Source of the DNA: Ceratobasidium sp. AG-K
Lineage: Eukaryota > Basidiomycota > Agaricomycetes > Cantharellales > Ceratobasidiaceae
Assembly (NCBI GenBank): GCA_037039685.1
Contig: JAWNGF010000014.1
Span: 248,001-312,000 of the forward strand
Reading direction: 5' to 3'
DNA: 64,000 bases
Shown piece by piece: positions 1 to 11,680 of the stretch; the stretch's first letter is position 1; each line of letters opens with the position of its first letter. The notes under the pieces are model-generated. The model saw nothing but the letters and a program-made list of their open reading frames with translations. It had not been told where the DNA came from and searched no databases. A program made the translations under genes and the position numbers.

Positions 1-457
1 ATCACTGGAATATTATGCACGGGCAGTGGGTGCACAAGGACTGAGACTCGAGACAGGAAGCATGCAACTTGATGCCAAAAGGTTTGAACACTTAGACATA
101 AAATGAGAACCATGTACTAATGAATGTTTAAGATTTTATCAGAAACATGGGTACACCGAGATACCCTTGTTTGGTAGTTACAAGGACGCCAAGTTTTCGA
201 ATTGCTATGAGAAACTGCTCCCTGCTGTGTAGGAATCAGAAGTAGAGCTATTGAATGTTTGTGTGATATTTCTAAGGTGGCCCATACCGCACTTCCACGA
301 GATACATATTTATTGTCGGGGTGAACGAATTATGCACTCGAAAACGGAAATCGGGTAACGATTTCCACGTGACACGGGGTTGGATATGTGGCGGACGCTT
401 GATCTAACTCTGCTCGACTCTCCCACCCCCAGGCCACTTTCACCCAAATACTACACA

Positions 458-1953
458 ATGAGTAATGCTGGGAAAACCTCGCCGGTCGATGCTCAAGCTG
501 GGTCAACACAAGTAGTGGTCACACTTTTCCCACCTCAACTTCCACCATTCCTATCAACTGTGTTCAACTTGCGACCGATCGTCGGTACACCAAAACCCGA
601 AGACGTGAAACTTATTCATGCGGCCATAAGAACTGTGAACAGTCTCTCTCAGAGTAAGGAACCTGGAGACGTGATGTATAATACTGACACATTGGATTCC
701 AGCCCCCGAGATGCGCGATTCCGATCTTCCGATTGACCTATCTCAGTATTTATTCGATGTTCAAATCGGTAAGTAGGTTTATTTATGCAGGTCCCTTTGA
801 TTCAGCGGGATTATTCAGCTTGCTATCGTGAAAAGTATCCGGTCAATATCTTCCCGAATGTAAGTTGAGGACCAGGGTTAGGTTTGATGTCCATTTCGGT
901 ATATGACCTCTGTGATACAGGATATTGTATATACTCCTCCCCATCTTCCGGCTCACATTCCCGTCGCCCTAGACCCGGTGGTTGGGCCTCCTCAGGATAA
1001 GGATTTGAAGGCTGTTCACTCTGCTCTACGGATTACGGAAAGCTTTGCGAATGGTAGGCTCTTGACCTATAGCCAAGCTGAAACGTTAATCAACCAGAAC
1101 GATTGAAGTTGCTTCGCTGTTTGATCCGGATATGCACATGGGACTTTCGCAGCATCTTTTTGACCTACAGCTAGGTTGAGCACTAAACTGGCTAAAAATC
1201 GCGTGTTTACTGATTCAAATGTCAATCAGCACGACGCATTCAACGCTCGAATATATTGCAACCGCTACCGGTCGATCAAGGCTCCCGAAGTCGCACCCTT
1301 GCACGTGCCAACATTCCGGATTCGAATAAGACCGAAGATTCCGGCGAGGTGCCAGGCACCGAAGCTAGTACTGGTACAGACTCTTCAGGCACTCTGCGGC
1401 GGGACAGCGGATCCACGACCGCCGGTCATAAGAATGGCGAGTCACGAGAATCCCCAAATTCCCTAGCTCAAGTACAAGAAACGCTTCAGGACATCAAGAA
1501 GATCATGGTCGCCAGTCAAAACAGCTTAGCCAGGGTGCGTTTTATCCATGACATTTCATTGAGTTTCCGCGCCACGATCTAATACATTAGCAGGGCTTCA
1601 ACTCCAGCTACCAGACTGCGAATACCGGCTATAGTCTTGGCGCGCACAGTATAATTAATGAGAAAGGCGAGATACCTGAGGTACGTACATTTAGCCACCC
1701 ACAATCTTACTTTCGACGAACCTGATCCGTTTGAATTCTGGTATTACAGATGCACGGGCTCCCGACAGTCAAAGGGGATAGATATAGCAATTCTTCATTT
1801 GCTGCTACTTTGCAGGTTGAGGAACTCGCCCGGTATCTGCAGTTTTACAGCATCGGAAGCGAACTTGTTGAAGATGGGGAAATTCTGAGGATTAGGCCAG
1901 GAATGGAAGAAAATGCAAGACAACTCTTGAAGCAGCGAATTGGCATACATTGA
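458..1953 (+). CDS. Laminin-domain-like protein, 8 exons, two tandem modules
   Basis: Proposed exons are 458-653, 703-768, 819-859, 921-1053, 1109-1174, 1230-1534, 1594-1680 and 1750-1953. All introns are GT-AG and the frame stays open, giving 365 residues. Two similar modules are visible. The first has PIVGTPKPEDVKLIHAAIRT followed by SQYLFDVQ; the second has PVVGPPQDKDLKAVHSALRI followed by SQHLFDLQ. Exons 2 and 5 are both 66 nt and encode the equivalent piece of each module. A Ser/Thr/Gly-rich linker, a likely coiled coil (LAQVQETLQDIKKIM) and a conserved-looking C-terminus (VEELARYLQFYS) follow. No signal peptide or membrane segment is seen. It resembles the large 'laminin domain protein' family annotated in Rhizoctonia, whose function is unknown; that link is from memory of the family. 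Structure confidence is good, name confidence moderate. Confidence 0.6.
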
Positions 1954-2479
1954 ATTACAGTTGTAGGTTTTTTATCTGCGCTGATAAATGTAAATATGTG
2001 CATCGAGCTCATAATTCGAGTCCAAAGCGAGCCGTGACAGAACGTAGCTCACTGATAACCGGGGAGAAGGCTCCATCGTTAACTAATACCGTGAGCTCAA
2101 GGTCCCTGGGTCTTCCACAACGACCGCTCGTCTCCAAATTCATATTAAAAGCAACCACTTCCGTCACAGGTTCGTCCACGCATACATGTGGGGTGAAAAG
2201 GTATTTCGGTTTGATAGGCGCTTGTCCTGAAACGTTCTTTACCAAAAGCACCGCGAAGGGCCGCCGACTCGCTGGGATAAAGATACTAATCCCCCTGATT
2301 AGCCTATCGTGCTGATGTGTGTAGCTTAGGATGTGATTCTTTGTTATACCAATGTGAATTGTACTATTGGCTTTCTCTCGAGCTCGTTTATCCGGATACA
2401 CACGAATATGGCTAAACCCTACCACCAGTACAATAATGTTATGAGTTGGATAACCTAGACGCTAAACAGTCGTATCTAA
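1954..2479. other. Intergenic spacer with an unassigned minus-strand ORF
   Basis: This spacer lies between convergent genes. An open frame of 138 codons runs on the minus strand (2009-2425), but it has no recognised motif, no signal peptide and no intron support. It may be 3' UTR of either neighbour. I do not call it a gene. Confidence 0.3.
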
Positions 2480-4198
2480 TCAAAACGTGATGATGCCCGC
2501 TCCAGCGCTCTTCGAAACTATGGCAGCGATAGTGCTAGCGTCGTCAATACTACCATAAGTCACATGTCAGTTCGGGCTAATGCCGTGTCACAACGAAAAC
2601 TTACACATAAGAGTACGGGGCTGTGGTCATCGTTCCAACGACAAGGTCAGTATTCATTGTCGTGTTGATCAGCAAATTATTTCGCTGCACGGCACTGCAA
2701 TCGCGATATCTTCAGCGCCGATTCATTTGGAGTATCAAAAAACGGGCTTACAATCCTCCATGGAGCTTGGTTGCGATCGGGGATACAACGCTGTCCATAA
2801 CGTTACTCTTGAGGGTATGTTAACTCAAGGTGTATGCGCCAAGATAGACGACGTACCTCGACGAGCACTTGAGCACCGAGGCGTGAGTCAACACCCGAGG
2901 TGAAGACATTCTTATAATAGTTGTTGTAGATGTGGCTTTATATTTTAGTGAGTTGTAGGCGTCACCGGGTTGTAGGCCAAGTTACGTACCCCGTGCCAAA
3001 GCGGAGCGAAGGCAAACGAGAGTTGACGTTGAGGAAGTAGTTGTGACTGGAAAGATGGTCAATATATAGCATTATGGGTCCTAAATCTAGCTCCTTACTG
3101 GTACGTAACGCTGTGTTCGGTTTGCATCAGCTGGAGGGATGATATTCATATAATAAATTGACTGACTGGAGACGACCGGTATCTTCGGCACTATTCTTAT
3201 CGGAGTGGCCAACGAGCGAGACTTTGTAGTGATCGCTGAAGACATTCCACGATGCAGTAACGTAACTAAACAAGGTCATGAGCCAATACATTGCCACTCC
3301 AATAAAGAGCGACTCACTCGCTGCCATGTCCAACATCGAACCCTCCATCGTAATAATCCTTTCCGTGGGTCATATCCGAGGAGAACTAGACAAACTTCAG
3401 TAAAGCTCTAAAATCCCAAAGCTATTTACGCCTACAGTATTGTGCTAGTAGAAATGCGCGTTATTATCAAGCCAACCCAGCGGTAACTATGTGTTACTCA
3501 CATCAACCCAAATTTGGGTGGAGTTTTGAATCTCAATGAGATCCGTTGGCTTGGGAGATTTGGAGAGGCGAAGATTACGAATGATGACTTGGGTTCCATC
3601 CTGATTGAATACAGTTCAAAATACCCATCGATAGTAATAACCCAACGGTTCATACCTTGACACGGAACCCGCCGCCCGTCAGTCCGGAGTTAGAGCCGAC
3701 CCCGAGAATAGTGGTCCTAGTAAGACCCATGGGTTAATGTATCCATCGAGACTTAGTTGGCCAACCTACTTGCTTCCAATATCAACGGTTTTACCATCTG
3801 TTCATTGAGGATAAGTCGCTTGCACGGTGGATGGTTCAGCGACATACCACCCGTGATAATCCCGGAGATCTTTACAATTTTGGGTGAGGTTCCGAGGACC
3901 GCGGCACGAAGGGCTGCGAGGTTCGTGACACTAGGAAAGCGAGCTAAGCTACTACGGAATCAATAGACAAGCGGAACCTGAGACTCACGTGGTTGTCGCT
4001 CCACCTGCCCCACCAGTGGTTCCACCTTTCTGAGTCGCAAATCCAGCAATTCCGTCAACTAGATCGAGAATAAATACAATTGAGTCCGCCTAATATCTAA
4101 GAGAAAGCATCAGCCTCCCTACCTGGGGCAGCGCGCTTGACAGACGCAGCGCTCACGAGTCCAGCGAGCAATGTAACGGAGAGTTGAATGACCAACAT
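2480..4198 (-). CDS. Secreted pectate lyase, polysaccharide lyase family 1
   Basis: A multi-exon gene read from ATG at 4198 to TGA at 2480. The N-terminus (MLVIQLSVTLLAGLVSAAS then VKR) is a signal peptide with a possible Kex2 site. PL1 signatures follow in order: a Gly/Thr-rich GGTTGGAGGATT near 4005; GTSPKIVKISGIITG near 3870; TTILGVGSNSGLTGGGF near 3690; GTQVIIRNLRL near 3590; THGKDYYDGGFDVGHGS near 3340; SWNVFSDHYKVSLVGHSDK near 3220; SRLPSLRFGTG near 3000; and HIYNNYYKNV near 2920. These match the Ca-binding and catalytic core of pectate lyases, which cleave polygalacturonate by beta-elimination outside the cell. The C-terminus IDDASTIAAIVSKSAGAGI is also typical. About nine short introns are needed; exact splice sites are not all fixed. 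No disabling mutation was seen. Confidence 0.85.
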
Positions 4199-5009
4199 AA
4201 CGAAATATATCTTTGGGAAGCGAGGGTACGAGATAAAGCTGTAAGGAGAGTGACGACTATGGTTACCTATGCTAATAGGTCGTCCGATTTTTATAGCCTG
4301 TCATGTACTCACCTTGCCAGCGGGGCCGTTAAGCGGCCCGCACAAGATAGCTCAGGTGATACAAACGCTCGTGGATATGACGCCCTGGAGCGACATGACG
4401 GCCCGCTCAATTACGAGGCTTGGATGGCAGTCTAATGCGTACATCCCATGACAACCCGAACCCTGAAGTCTGACTGTAGCCATCGCCCACGAAGAGCTGA
4501 GCGATGATTCTCCGATAAATCCTCGTTGTAAAGGTTGATACAAGCTACGCGGAAATTTTAATGGTGCGCATTCCGTCTATGCCAAAGCTCAGCCATAGAT
4601 TGAATGGGCAAGCCGCAGGACTGTCTACTGGAGCATGCAAGTGGATACAGCGGTGCGTTCAGCAGGACAACCAACGACCCCGGCCGGCTTGGCGCCGACA
4701 ACACTGCAGCCTTAAGCCCTCTATTTGTCATATGTGGAAATTAAAGAACCAGGAACAGCCAATCGTATCAAAGCTTGGCGGTCCCATGAGACGAACTGAA
4801 GCATAGTAAAAGTGTCATAAGACCAAATGTCATGTCCAGACGAATCAAGAAGAGTCTCCAAGAAGATGGGAGCAACTAGTTACCCACGCGTGGGTGCACG
4901 CAGGTTGGCAATTAGCAAAGTCAATCGAAGGTGCAGATGAGAGGGTCATCATTTGCTTCCGCCCGCCGGCCCGCACGGCTTGGTAACGTGACCAAGGTTC
5001 CTGGCTTAG
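4199..5009. other. Intergenic region upstream of the pectate lyase
   Basis: About 0.8 kb between the pectate lyase start and the hAT insertion. It should contain the lyase promoter on the minus strand. Only short unrelated open frames are present and no convincing gene or repeat was seen. Confidence 0.4.
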
Positions 5010-5017
5010 CGCTGAAC

Positions 5018-8000
5018 TAGGGCTGTCCACAATAAAAATACTAATGCGGTAGATCGATTAGATTGCGATAAAGTAGTATTGATTACAGTCACATGATAAT
5101 AGTAACGAACAATAAGATAAGATTAAATTATTGCTCCTTTTGAATTGTAATCCAATAGTAATCCAATATAATCGAGTACTATCGTCACCGTCGCATCACT
5201 GGTGACGACATTGACCGGCAGGCTTGGAAAGAGTCAGATGCCCCCAGTTCTACTTTGACACACCACAAGCAGTCTGTGCCGACCTTGATGCCAAATACTC
5301 GCACATCGATTGCACCGTTTCTCACGGTTCTGCGGGATGCTGTTTCTCGCCTTCCCGACACAGTTCAATATGACTCCATCAATGATACCATCTATCAGCA
5401 ATTCAACAAAAGCACAATTGCCGATGAGACTTCCTTCCAAGTCTTTGAACGGGTCTTCCAGCAGTGTTTCCAGCCCAATCCTGAAGCACCCCTACACACT
5501 GATAATGTGATGCAGGGTGCACATGGGATGGATCTTATTGTGTCATACCTTGAAGACACTGCTAGATATCCAACAATGAGCCCGGAAGAGCTGAAGCAAG
5601 TGACCCTGAAAATTCAAAAGCTAGTGGATATAGTTCACGAACGGTACGATGTTCATTAATCATTGTAATTGTTATTTGGCAGTAGAGCTAATAACCCATG
5701 TTACCGGGGTAGAATCAAGACTGCACCAACATTGACATGCTGTAATCCTGGTGGCCGGGGATCTCGAGGGGGACAAAAGGGAATGGGTAGCCATGCCAAA
5801 TGTGTAGCTAAAAACAAGCATGTACTAAAGAGTGGTCATTCTGACCAACATGATGTTGACTACACCCCTGGAGTTGGGTCGGAATCAAGTGGGGAGGAGC
5901 TGGATATGGAAGCTGAGACCGAGCTAGGTATCCTTGGATTTGGAAAATCGGTTTGTAGTATATATTCATTATATGTGTATTCCCTGGCTAATACAAGAAA
6001 ATAGGGACACAAAGAGCAACAAGTTGAGCCAACAGCGCAGAATATCTCATTAGCAAGCAATCACTCTGCTGTTTCAACCGATGTCGAGGAAACCAACATT
6101 GGCCAAACAGGGCCAAAGCCAGGCCGATCACCAGAGAAGGGTGCCTGGGCGCTGAAGAACTTCGGGGAAATACCAATACCTACGAAGCGTGGGAATGGGG
6201 CGCCGATTTGGTCCTTCAAATGTATATGGTGTCGGTGAGATTGAAACTTTACTTGTTTGTATGACACGCACCACGCTTACCAATGATTGGACTGATTCTC
6301 AGGGCAACTCGTGGTTTTGCACAAACACTAGACTGCACAAATTGGGAGATGGAAGTCCCAGAAAAAAAGAATTTTCAATGGAGCAATCTCATTTCCCATC
6401 TTGAAAAAGACTGCAAAATGATTCCACAGGACCAGCAATACTCGGTTGCCCCCCACCTCATGGCAGGGGACAACAACAGAAATCTTGTGGGCCAAGTCCT
6501 GAGTCAGCAAGAGTTCAATAGCGCTTTAGCAAAAGCTGTAGTTCACGACAATCACTCTATGACATTTGGGGAGGGTAACGGGATGGTCCAATTCTTTCAA
6601 CTTGTGTTACCTGATTTCTGGCTACCATCCCATCAAACTCTACAGCGGCACTTGTACCACCTGTTTGATGTCTTAGGGAACAAAGTCAAAGACTACCTTA
6701 AGGTGTGTACATACATATGCGCTTCTTGGTATGTTTAGTCATACCCTTTATTGACTTATTCCTTAGACAATCAGTCGACATGCTATTGCAACCGACGGGT
6801 GGTCAAGTAGGAACTCAGTCTATGCCCTTGCTGGTGTGGTATTATTCTTCATCGATAAAAACTGGCGCTTATGCGAAATTGTCCTTGATATTATCAACCT
6901 TGATGCGGAGCATTCGGGTGCCCATATGGGCAAACTACTATACCAGTCTTTGAAGGCTAAAGAAACTGCCCACCAAGCCATTGCTTGTGTCACGGACAAC
7001 GCCTCAGCAAATTCCATCATGAACACCACACTGGCAAAGCGAATCCAGGAGCGGGAAGATACACACATCCATGGCAAAGGTATGTCGTTTACCTGTGTAA
7101 ATCATGCATTCCACCTTGTCTGTGTGTAAGTACACCAAAGTTCACACCCATATGCCTATGTAATTGAACAAAGTACATTCAATTGTAGCGATATTTTATC
7201 CCACCTCAGTGTTATTGACCCCGGCGACCACTATTCCAACGTCAAGGCAGATGAGCCTGAACTGGCAAGTGATGAGGACAGTAAGTGGAATTATAGCAAT
7301 GGTGTCCGGTGGACATACTAAATTCTGCGCGCTCGACGTACAAGATGAATCGGGAAATGAAATTAACCCTGAGGTTGATTCTGATTCCGACTTGGACCTT
7401 GAAGAGACACTCGCAGAGCTGGGATTGGATCTGGATGGAGAGGAAGCGGAGAATAGTGGTAACGGGAAAGCTACAGGAGGTGCAGGTCGAGGTCGAGGCC
7501 GCAGCAATAAGCCCAAGGGACTCAACGCAGCAGAGAAGGTGATTAATTCAATTTTTACAGGTCACAAGCGATCCTACTCACGACAATTTCCTATACCATA
7601 TATATATGATTAGGTACACGAGATAATGGTTTATGTTACTGCAAGCCCCAAGCGACGGAAAGAGATGCACCAAACTATTGCCCAAACCTGTCCAAATGAC
7701 AAGAAACATCTCTTCGTGAAGAAGAGCATGCGGATTCGATGGGGTTCCGTACGAGTAGAACTGAAGCGTGCAATTGAACTTCGTTCGGTATGTTTCCCAT
7801 TCTCAATTGACACCTAACTTACTTGAATATGGTATATCCTATTGTTTTGGGTTGGTTTTAGGCTGTCACACATTTCGTTGCAACACTGGACTCAATCAAG
7901 CCCCGTGGCAAGCCTTGGGACAGAGCTCGCAAGTTACAGGAACGTTGGACCCTCAGGAGTGAAGAGTGGGACCTACTTGCAATGCTTGTTGAAGTTCTAG

Positions 8001-9097
8001 ATGTAAGCTATTGAATTTTTACGAACTCTCATCTGACGTCCAGCCGTTTCAGCCCTTCCACATAGCTACGGAGGCAATGTCCCGCAGAGATGTGCCAACA
8101 CTTCCCAAGGTCATTCCGACGTTTTCTCTCCTCGAGCGCAGACTTACCGACAACATGACAAAGCTGCAAGGCAAAGGGCACGATAACCTGAGTGCTCGGG
8201 CACTTTTGTCCGGTCTTGAGAGTGGCCTCGCCAAGTTACAGAAGTACCAGGCCCTTGCTCACCAAAGCGAGCTCTGCCTGGTTGCAACAGGTGAGCACTC
8301 GGCATTTGTTTGCTTGGGTTTCTATCGCTCTCTTACTCGTGTTTTATGTTCTTATAACCATAGTTCTTAATCCTCGGTTGCGCCTAAAATACCTCGAGCG
8401 ATGGTCGGAAACACACTCCAGTGCTGAAACGATTTTTAGTTACATATACGAGAATTACCGTGTTCAGTTTGCCAGCCCGACTCAGACGTATCCACCAGGA
8501 GGTCTCGCATCGAGCTCGGATTCTCCCCCCAAACCCACCAACCACTGGGATGGCGAGATTTATGCTGATGTCCCCGTGTTTACCGAGCAATTCGACCGAG
8601 AGATACACGACTACTTCAATGGTCGCTACCCGTGTCCACCCGGTACAGGCACATTAGACTGGTGGAAGGTACGCGACTCAATCGTTGAGTTTACGGACCA
8701 TTTCTTATCGTCTCTAGATGCACAGCCCTCACTTTTCAACCGCTGCCCGCATGGCACGCGATTTCCTCTGCATTCCCGCGGCGAGCGTTTCTGTGGAACG
8801 TCTCTTTTCACAATGTAAATTGACCATGACCGACGTACGATCGTCAATGTCATTTGAAACCGCCAGACGACGGGTCTGTTGCCAGCATTGGTTGGAGGCC
8901 GGAATCGACGTAGACATAGCGAGCGAGTTACTCGGTATTGATTAGTATTGATTAGTATTTGATTAAGTAGTGATTAAATATGACTTTAATGATTAGTTTA
9001 TCAGTACCACCTGACTGTCACGTGCTAGTATTTCCCGTTTATGATTAAGCTCAGATTACTAATGGATACGTATTCAGTACTATTGTGGACAGCCCTA
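5018..9097 (+). mobile_element. Complete hAT-family DNA transposon
   Basis: A 4080-bp element. The 17-bp terminal inverted repeats are perfect: TAGGGCTGTCCACAATA at 5018-5034 and its reverse complement at 9081-9097. Exact 8-bp direct repeats CGCTGAAC flank it at 5010-5017 and 9098-9105, the target duplication length expected of hAT. Short subterminal repeats rich in gattagta-type motifs lie inside both ends. It sits between genes, and the ends and duplication carry no mismatch, which suggests recent insertion. It carries one transposase gene. Confidence 0.93.
5255..8945 (+). CDS. hAT transposase, multi-exon
   Basis: The coding path starts near 5255 and ends at TAG 8945, with about eight introns. 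Visible parts include an N-terminal segment with paired Cys (near 6220 and 6320) and HLEKDC near 6400 that could be a BED-type zinc finger. The DDE-type core carries ATDGWSSRNSVYALAGVV near 6790 and CVTDNASANSIM near 6990. An acidic and Gly/Arg-rich insert lies near 7350-7500. The C-terminal hAT dimerisation region (FLCIPAASVSVERLFS near 8770) is followed by a short tail. Exon phases look compatible, but I did not prove a single uninterrupted reading frame. The product would bind the terminal repeats and excise and insert the element. Confidence 0.75.
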
Positions 9098-9105
9098 CGC
9101 TGAAC

Positions 9106-9538
9106 CACCTTCGACTTTGATCCGGCGGGAGTTACGCACTCATGCTCTCATGCACCTTCCAAAGAGCACAAGAATAGCGGAATCGCATTAGATGTCTAAT
9201 CTCCTATACGACACGGGTCAATTGGACCTTTCGCTATTACACTCAAGCCGAATTTGACTACGGGCGTCTCGGTTGGCAACCGCGAATCCGAGCCTCAGCC
9301 CCGAGTATTTCACTAGGCACAAGCCCAAAGGTGAAGTATTCATAAGAAAGAACTATATACAATCAATCAAGTTTAACCTAAAGGTAAAGGAACGAAGTCC
9401 AAGGGGAGAACACACAACGCGGGCTAGCCGCTCAACACAAACTGGGATTGGATCTACCATCTTGACCTCATCCGAACTACTTGTACATCCCTAGAACACA
9501 GGTCAATCATCAAGCTCAAGCGAGGTTCATAAATGGGG
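9106..9538. other. Intergenic spacer
   Basis: About 0.43 kb between the hAT target duplication and the 3' end of the DUF3455 gene. No gene or repeat was recognised. Confidence 0.4.
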
Positions 9539-10471
9539 TTACTCACAGTACTTGGTGGTGTATGGCACTGAGATTGTGGCATTGGGAGTGCACTATTGCA
9601 TATTGATAAGCATATGACCAGCCGGTAGAGTGAAGAGAACGTACCGAAGCTGGAGGCTGGCCGGACTTGGTATCAACGCGCATGACCATGTTCGCAAGCG
9701 ACCCGCCGATAGCACCTCCAATGTTCTGGAGCATGAGCCAATCAACGTTAGCAGTTCCAGCGGGCGAGGGTGTATTCTATGCAATCACCATCAGCAGGAG
9801 TTTTTTTGGATACAGTTGAGGGACTTACGCCGAGTTTCTTGACCGCCACAAACCCGCTAGTGTCTCCTTTCTTTACTCCGGCGCGAAAGTCAAACACCGG
9901 GGTGAGACCTGTGCCATTGACCGCTGGGTTCGGAATAAAGTAATGATCCCCGAGGGTCACGGGAGATGCCTTGAGCACAGACTCTATAGAATTGATCCAA
10001 GTTAGACCTTTTTCGGATCGAAGCCTCGGCCAGGGCACTCACCAACTTTACTGATCAGCGCTTGTCCCTTGGCGTTCCCCGACACTGCAAAAACCAAATC
10101 CTGGATTCCGGCAAAGAACGGAGTGTTGACGAGGCAAGAGATGTCAAACAGTTTGGCGACAGCCCCTGCAGATGCAAATGTACCAGCTGCACTGCATGTG
10201 TAGTTCTATGTATCTAGATTAGCATGGAAGATAAATCCAAGATGCGTCTGTGACTTACCTGTACGCCTACACCCAGTGCAACAAAAGCGGGGGAGCCGCT
10301 AGGGACCGTTACTGCAGTCTGGTTGGCAGGAACACGAAGCTTGGCGTTGGTGAGTGGACAGCCAGAGAGCTTCAGCCCAACTGGAATCGCCAACGGGTTG
10401 ATCGGGGCAACCGGAGCACCGAGCACAACATTCACAAGAGACAAGGCGGCGATGACGGTCGAGAAAATCAT
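9539..10471 (-). CDS. Secreted DUF3455-family protein
   Basis: Read from ATG 10471 to TAA 9539 with several short introns. The N-terminus MIFSTVIAALSLVNVVLG is a clear signal peptide followed by Ala/Pro. Downstream pieces include TVPSGSPAFVALGVGVQ, the segment NYTCSAAGTFASAGAVAKLF near 10180, LFDISCLVNTPFF near 10140, LGDHYFIPNPAVNGTGLTPV near 9930, VDWLMLQNIGGA near 9730 and a C-terminus ending TISVPYTTKYC. This order is that of the fungal secreted family DUF3455, often mislabelled malate dehydrogenase. The biochemical role is not known. The gene looks intact and the ending C-E is slightly unusual because relatives often end in a Trp. Confidence 0.75.
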
Positions 10472-11680
10472 GTCGAGACCTGAAAGATATATGTAGATCG
10501 TGAGTTGATGAAAGCTAACTCTGCTCGCAGAGACCCCAGTAGCAAATGCAAAGTCAAAGAAGGACCAACGTCAACGACGGATGGATGTAGTTCGAAACAA
10601 AGGCAGAGAACGGTGGGAAAGAGAGCGAGCGTCGAGCGATGGGCTCGAACCCCACAAACTTGCGCCTAATATATACCATCAAGCGCTCGGCTCTCCGAAA
10701 CCTTTGACCGCCTGATCCGCGCCATCCAGGTACATCGGAAGAACCAGAGAATAAAGCTACCAAGAAGATTCCGGTGATCAACTGCCAGAAATAGACGGCA
10801 CCACACTGATCGCCGAGTGGCCAGACAATGTACACGCATGGCTCGGCTTGCCGCTCTGTTCAAGAGAAGCTGCTCGCCACTCGTACACCTACACCCATAC
10901 CTTTGGACGCCAATGAGCATAATCTCAGATGCGAGGCAAGCGACTCGACAAAGCAAGATTATGCACGACCATATAGAGACTGGGAAGTTCCTGACCGACA
11001 TCCCCATTCTTGATGAAGCCCTCCAGATGATCAAACTTCTAATAGGAGAATGGGGAAGTACCAGGGGAGAGAAATAGCACAAGGGTTTGGCGCTGGTTTT
11101 CGTTGCGACGCAGTGCGCTTCTTTCTGTTATACGCGTGAGCCTAAACCAAATTGGAGGGGGCTGAACTCTGACTAACCTTGGTTTCTCGAATGAGGGCCA
11201 AAAGCTCTCTTACTATTCAGTCGATTGCCTTGAATTAGTTGGTGAGTGAATGGCAGTTAAGCCCGATGAAATTTGGACGCGGCGCATGAGAAGCAACCAA
11301 GTTGAACCTTGAGCGCACTCGAGAGATACGCCGCTCAACGAGTACAGCAAACATATACAACCCCGGGGTAGGGACGAATTTGTAATTTAAAAACAAGTTC
11401 GCTGTTGAGAGACACTCATATCGAGGAGAACTGATGCGAGTTGTGTTAAATTATGCTGGGACAAGCGAGTCGACCGGGGAGTGCTGATCGTGGTCGAATT
11501 CGTAACGTTCGTTACAGCTTACGTCACAGCTTCTCGATGGCGTGATGTATCTCATACAAACTTGAAACGTCAACTCGTCCCTCATATCATTCTTATTTCG
11601 TCCAAGCTTCATGCCACGACAGTATTATCATTATTTACAGTATCCACCGTCTATAGAGCGGCCTGTCAAACTTCATATCT
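10472..11680. other. Intergenic region with possible gene remnant
   Basis: About 1.2 kb. Short open stretches occur on both strands around 10666-11082. On the plus strand the frame at 10828-11013 (containing TRTPTPIPLDANEHN and DYARPYRDWEVPDRHPH) looks like decayed coding sequence rather than random sequence, but stops and frame changes surround it. I could not assign a family. The rest holds nothing recognisable. Confidence 0.3.

Noticed and set aside
2009..2425. 138-codon minus-strand ORF
   Set aside because: No motif, no intron support and no signal peptide; kept only as a spacer note.
10620..10680. tRNA-like T-arm (ggttcgagccc on the minus strand)
   Set aside because: The T-arm can be drawn, but no acceptor partner, D-arm and anticodon arm at correct spacing were found.
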